This document shows, in pieces, positions 49,731 through 50,300 of a stretch of DNA of 50,300 nucleotides. Source of the DNA: Pedosphaera sp. (lineage in GTDB: Bacteria; Verrucomicrobiota; Verrucomicrobiia; Limisphaerales; UBA9464); the NCBI GenBank assembly GCA_009695205.1, contig SIBK01000027.1:1-50300 (forward strand), in the 5' to 3' direction. The notes beneath the pieces were generated by a model, which was not told the DNA's origin, did no database searches, and was given only the letters and a program-made list of their open reading frames with translations. The first letter of the stretch is position 1, and each line of letters begins with the position of its first letter. Position numbers and translations under genes: made by a program.

Positions 49731-50111
49731 TCAGGAGAAGAGGTGATGGGGGAAACGGTCGCGGATCAATTTCTTGACATACTCGACGGTTTCCGGCGGG
49801 TGAAGGTCGCGAGCGGACCGGCGTTCGAGGCAATCCAAAAGTTCGAGCCAATCGGAGAGCGGCGGTTTTTCAAGAGGAATCCATTGAATGTGGCGGCCCT
49901 TGCGGCGCGGCCGTTCAAAGAACAGCCAGTCGCGTCCATGCTTCTGAGCAAAGACGTGACGTTTGACGCCGTCTTCGCCCGGCGTGTTCCAGCCAATTTC
50001 GGATTTTGCGCCCACGTGGAAAGTGAGAGCTTGGGAAGGCCGCAAGAGAAGGAAAAACTGCCGCTTCAAACGGTGAGGCGATAAGGCAACCAGTTCGGCG
50101 GCTTCCTTCAA
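49731..50111 (-). CDS. Hypothetical protein
   Basis: This 126-residue protein is not recognised. Its start is uncertain: no ATG lies in the frame. TTG 50111 is the only plausible start near the N-terminus. The frame runs open to 50219 without a start codon, so the gene may be truncated upstream. Middle segments are basic and aromatic (VKRHVFAQKHGRDWLFFERPRRKGRHIQWIPLEK) and the C-terminus is leucine-rich. No signal peptide, membrane span or DNA-binding motif stands out. It lies 3 bp upstream of the C26 hydrolase gene (stop at 49731, ATG at 49727) and is probably co-transcribed with it. Confidence 0.55.
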   Translation of the reverse strand: MKEAAELVALSPHRLKRQFFLLLRPSQALTFHVGAKSEIGWNTPGEDGVKRHVFAQKHGRDWLFFERPRRKGRHIQWIPLEKPPLSDWLELLDCLERRSARDLHPPETVEYVKKLIRDRFPHHLFS

Positions 50112-50204
50112 ACGGCAAACGGTTTGGAATACTGGATTCGTGAATGCTAGTTTGGGTGTAAGACAAAAATCTGAAAAGAGTGAGTTTTCGGCCTTTTTTT
50201 GATG

Positions 50205-50231
50205 AAGTATGTCTATATGCTAGACATACTT
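50205..50231. promoter_or_regulatory. Perfect 11-bp inverted repeat upstream of the last gene
   Basis: AAGTATGTCTA (50205-50215) and TAGACATACTT (50221-50231) are perfect inverted repeats with a 5-base spacer. The repeat ends 5 bp before the ATG of the partial gene at 50237. It is an operator or the terminal repeat of a mobile unit. Confidence 0.6.
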
Positions 50232-50236
50232 TCTCA

Positions 50237-50300
50237 ATGAATGATTCATTCCTGTCCAAACGCACCGCACTCCTTCAACAAATGGCCGCTCTGGATTCCA
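50237..50300 (+). CDS. Start of a DUF6788-like gene, partial (runs off the right edge)
   Basis: The ATG at 50237 begins MNDSFLSKRTALLQQMAALDS and the window ends. The pattern RTALLQQMAALDxM is that of small proteins found beside transposases in Verrucomicrobia (DUF6788-like, from memory). Only 21 codons are visible, so the call is weak. The palindrome at 50205-50231 directly precedes it. Confidence 0.35.
   Translation, partial: MNDSFLSKRTALLQQMAALDS

Overview
The window looks like a chromosomal segment of a Gram-negative, GC-rich bacterium of the Verrucomicrobiota, probably a soil or freshwater relative of Pedosphaera. This is inferred from content. There are intact lipopolysaccharide and outer-membrane genes (kdsB, DUF481, LpoB/YcfL, an MlaE-type permease). 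They sit beside families typical of that phylum: Tat-exported Gfo/Idh dehydrogenases, DUF1080-like secreted proteins, prepilin-type proteins, RCC1 and formylglycine-generating-enzyme-like secreted proteins, a CotH/lamin-tail giant protein, a metacaspase, and fragments of Planctomycete/Verrucomicrobia-type serine/threonine kinases and SGNH esterases.

Region 1 (1-9.1 kb). A partial transposase and gene fragments precede a GntR/UTRA repressor. It is divergent from a sugar-catabolic run: ROK kinase, gluconokinase, CoA-acylating semialdehyde dehydrogenase, zinc-type dehydrogenase without its structural zinc site, a second aldehyde dehydrogenase and a class II aldolase. These genes overlap or nearly touch, so they are probably one operon. 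A perfect double palindrome between the repressor and the run is the likely operator. The first genes of the run have collapsed into a Gfo/Idh-isomerase deletion fusion. A GxxExxY gene bounded by inverted repeats interrupts the run.

Region 2 (9.1-12.3 kb) is a gene graveyard: remnants of DUF1080, a carbohydrate-binding protein, two transposases, an alpha/beta hydrolase with one stop codon, and a protein kinase.

Region 3 (12.3-23 kb) is mostly ordinary: a Tat Gfo/Idh protein, a metacaspase, gcvT, an mlaE-like permease, manA-accA, ppnP, a MITE-like element, DUF481, mscL, a PIG-L deacetylase and an aspartate kinase.

Region 4 (23.1-32.2 kb) is an integrative island in the 3' end of tRNA-Leu(CAG). 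It is bounded by a 31-bp direct repeat with one mismatch and carries a tyrosine integrase at the right end. Cargo: a frameshifted RCC1 protein and a convergent formylglycine-enzyme-like protein sharing one domain, two phage-like small genes, a sialidase remnant, and a LamG protein plus a histidine kinase (one amber codon) bracketed by copies of a ~40-bp repeat.

Region 5 (32.2-50.3 kb). A SWIM-SNF2 helicase, a decayed CotH/lamin-tail gene, a prepilin-type protein and a mono-haem cytochrome. Then hisI and hisF, a winged-helix protein with an Arg/Gly-rich linker, an LpoB-COG3014-YcfL lipoprotein cluster, kdsB, and a eukaryote-like inositol oxygenase. It ends with a methyltransferase, a class I amidotransferase-like hydrolase, and the start of a gene behind a palindrome. 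Several repeat families are scattered across the window. No CRISPR array or rRNA was seen.
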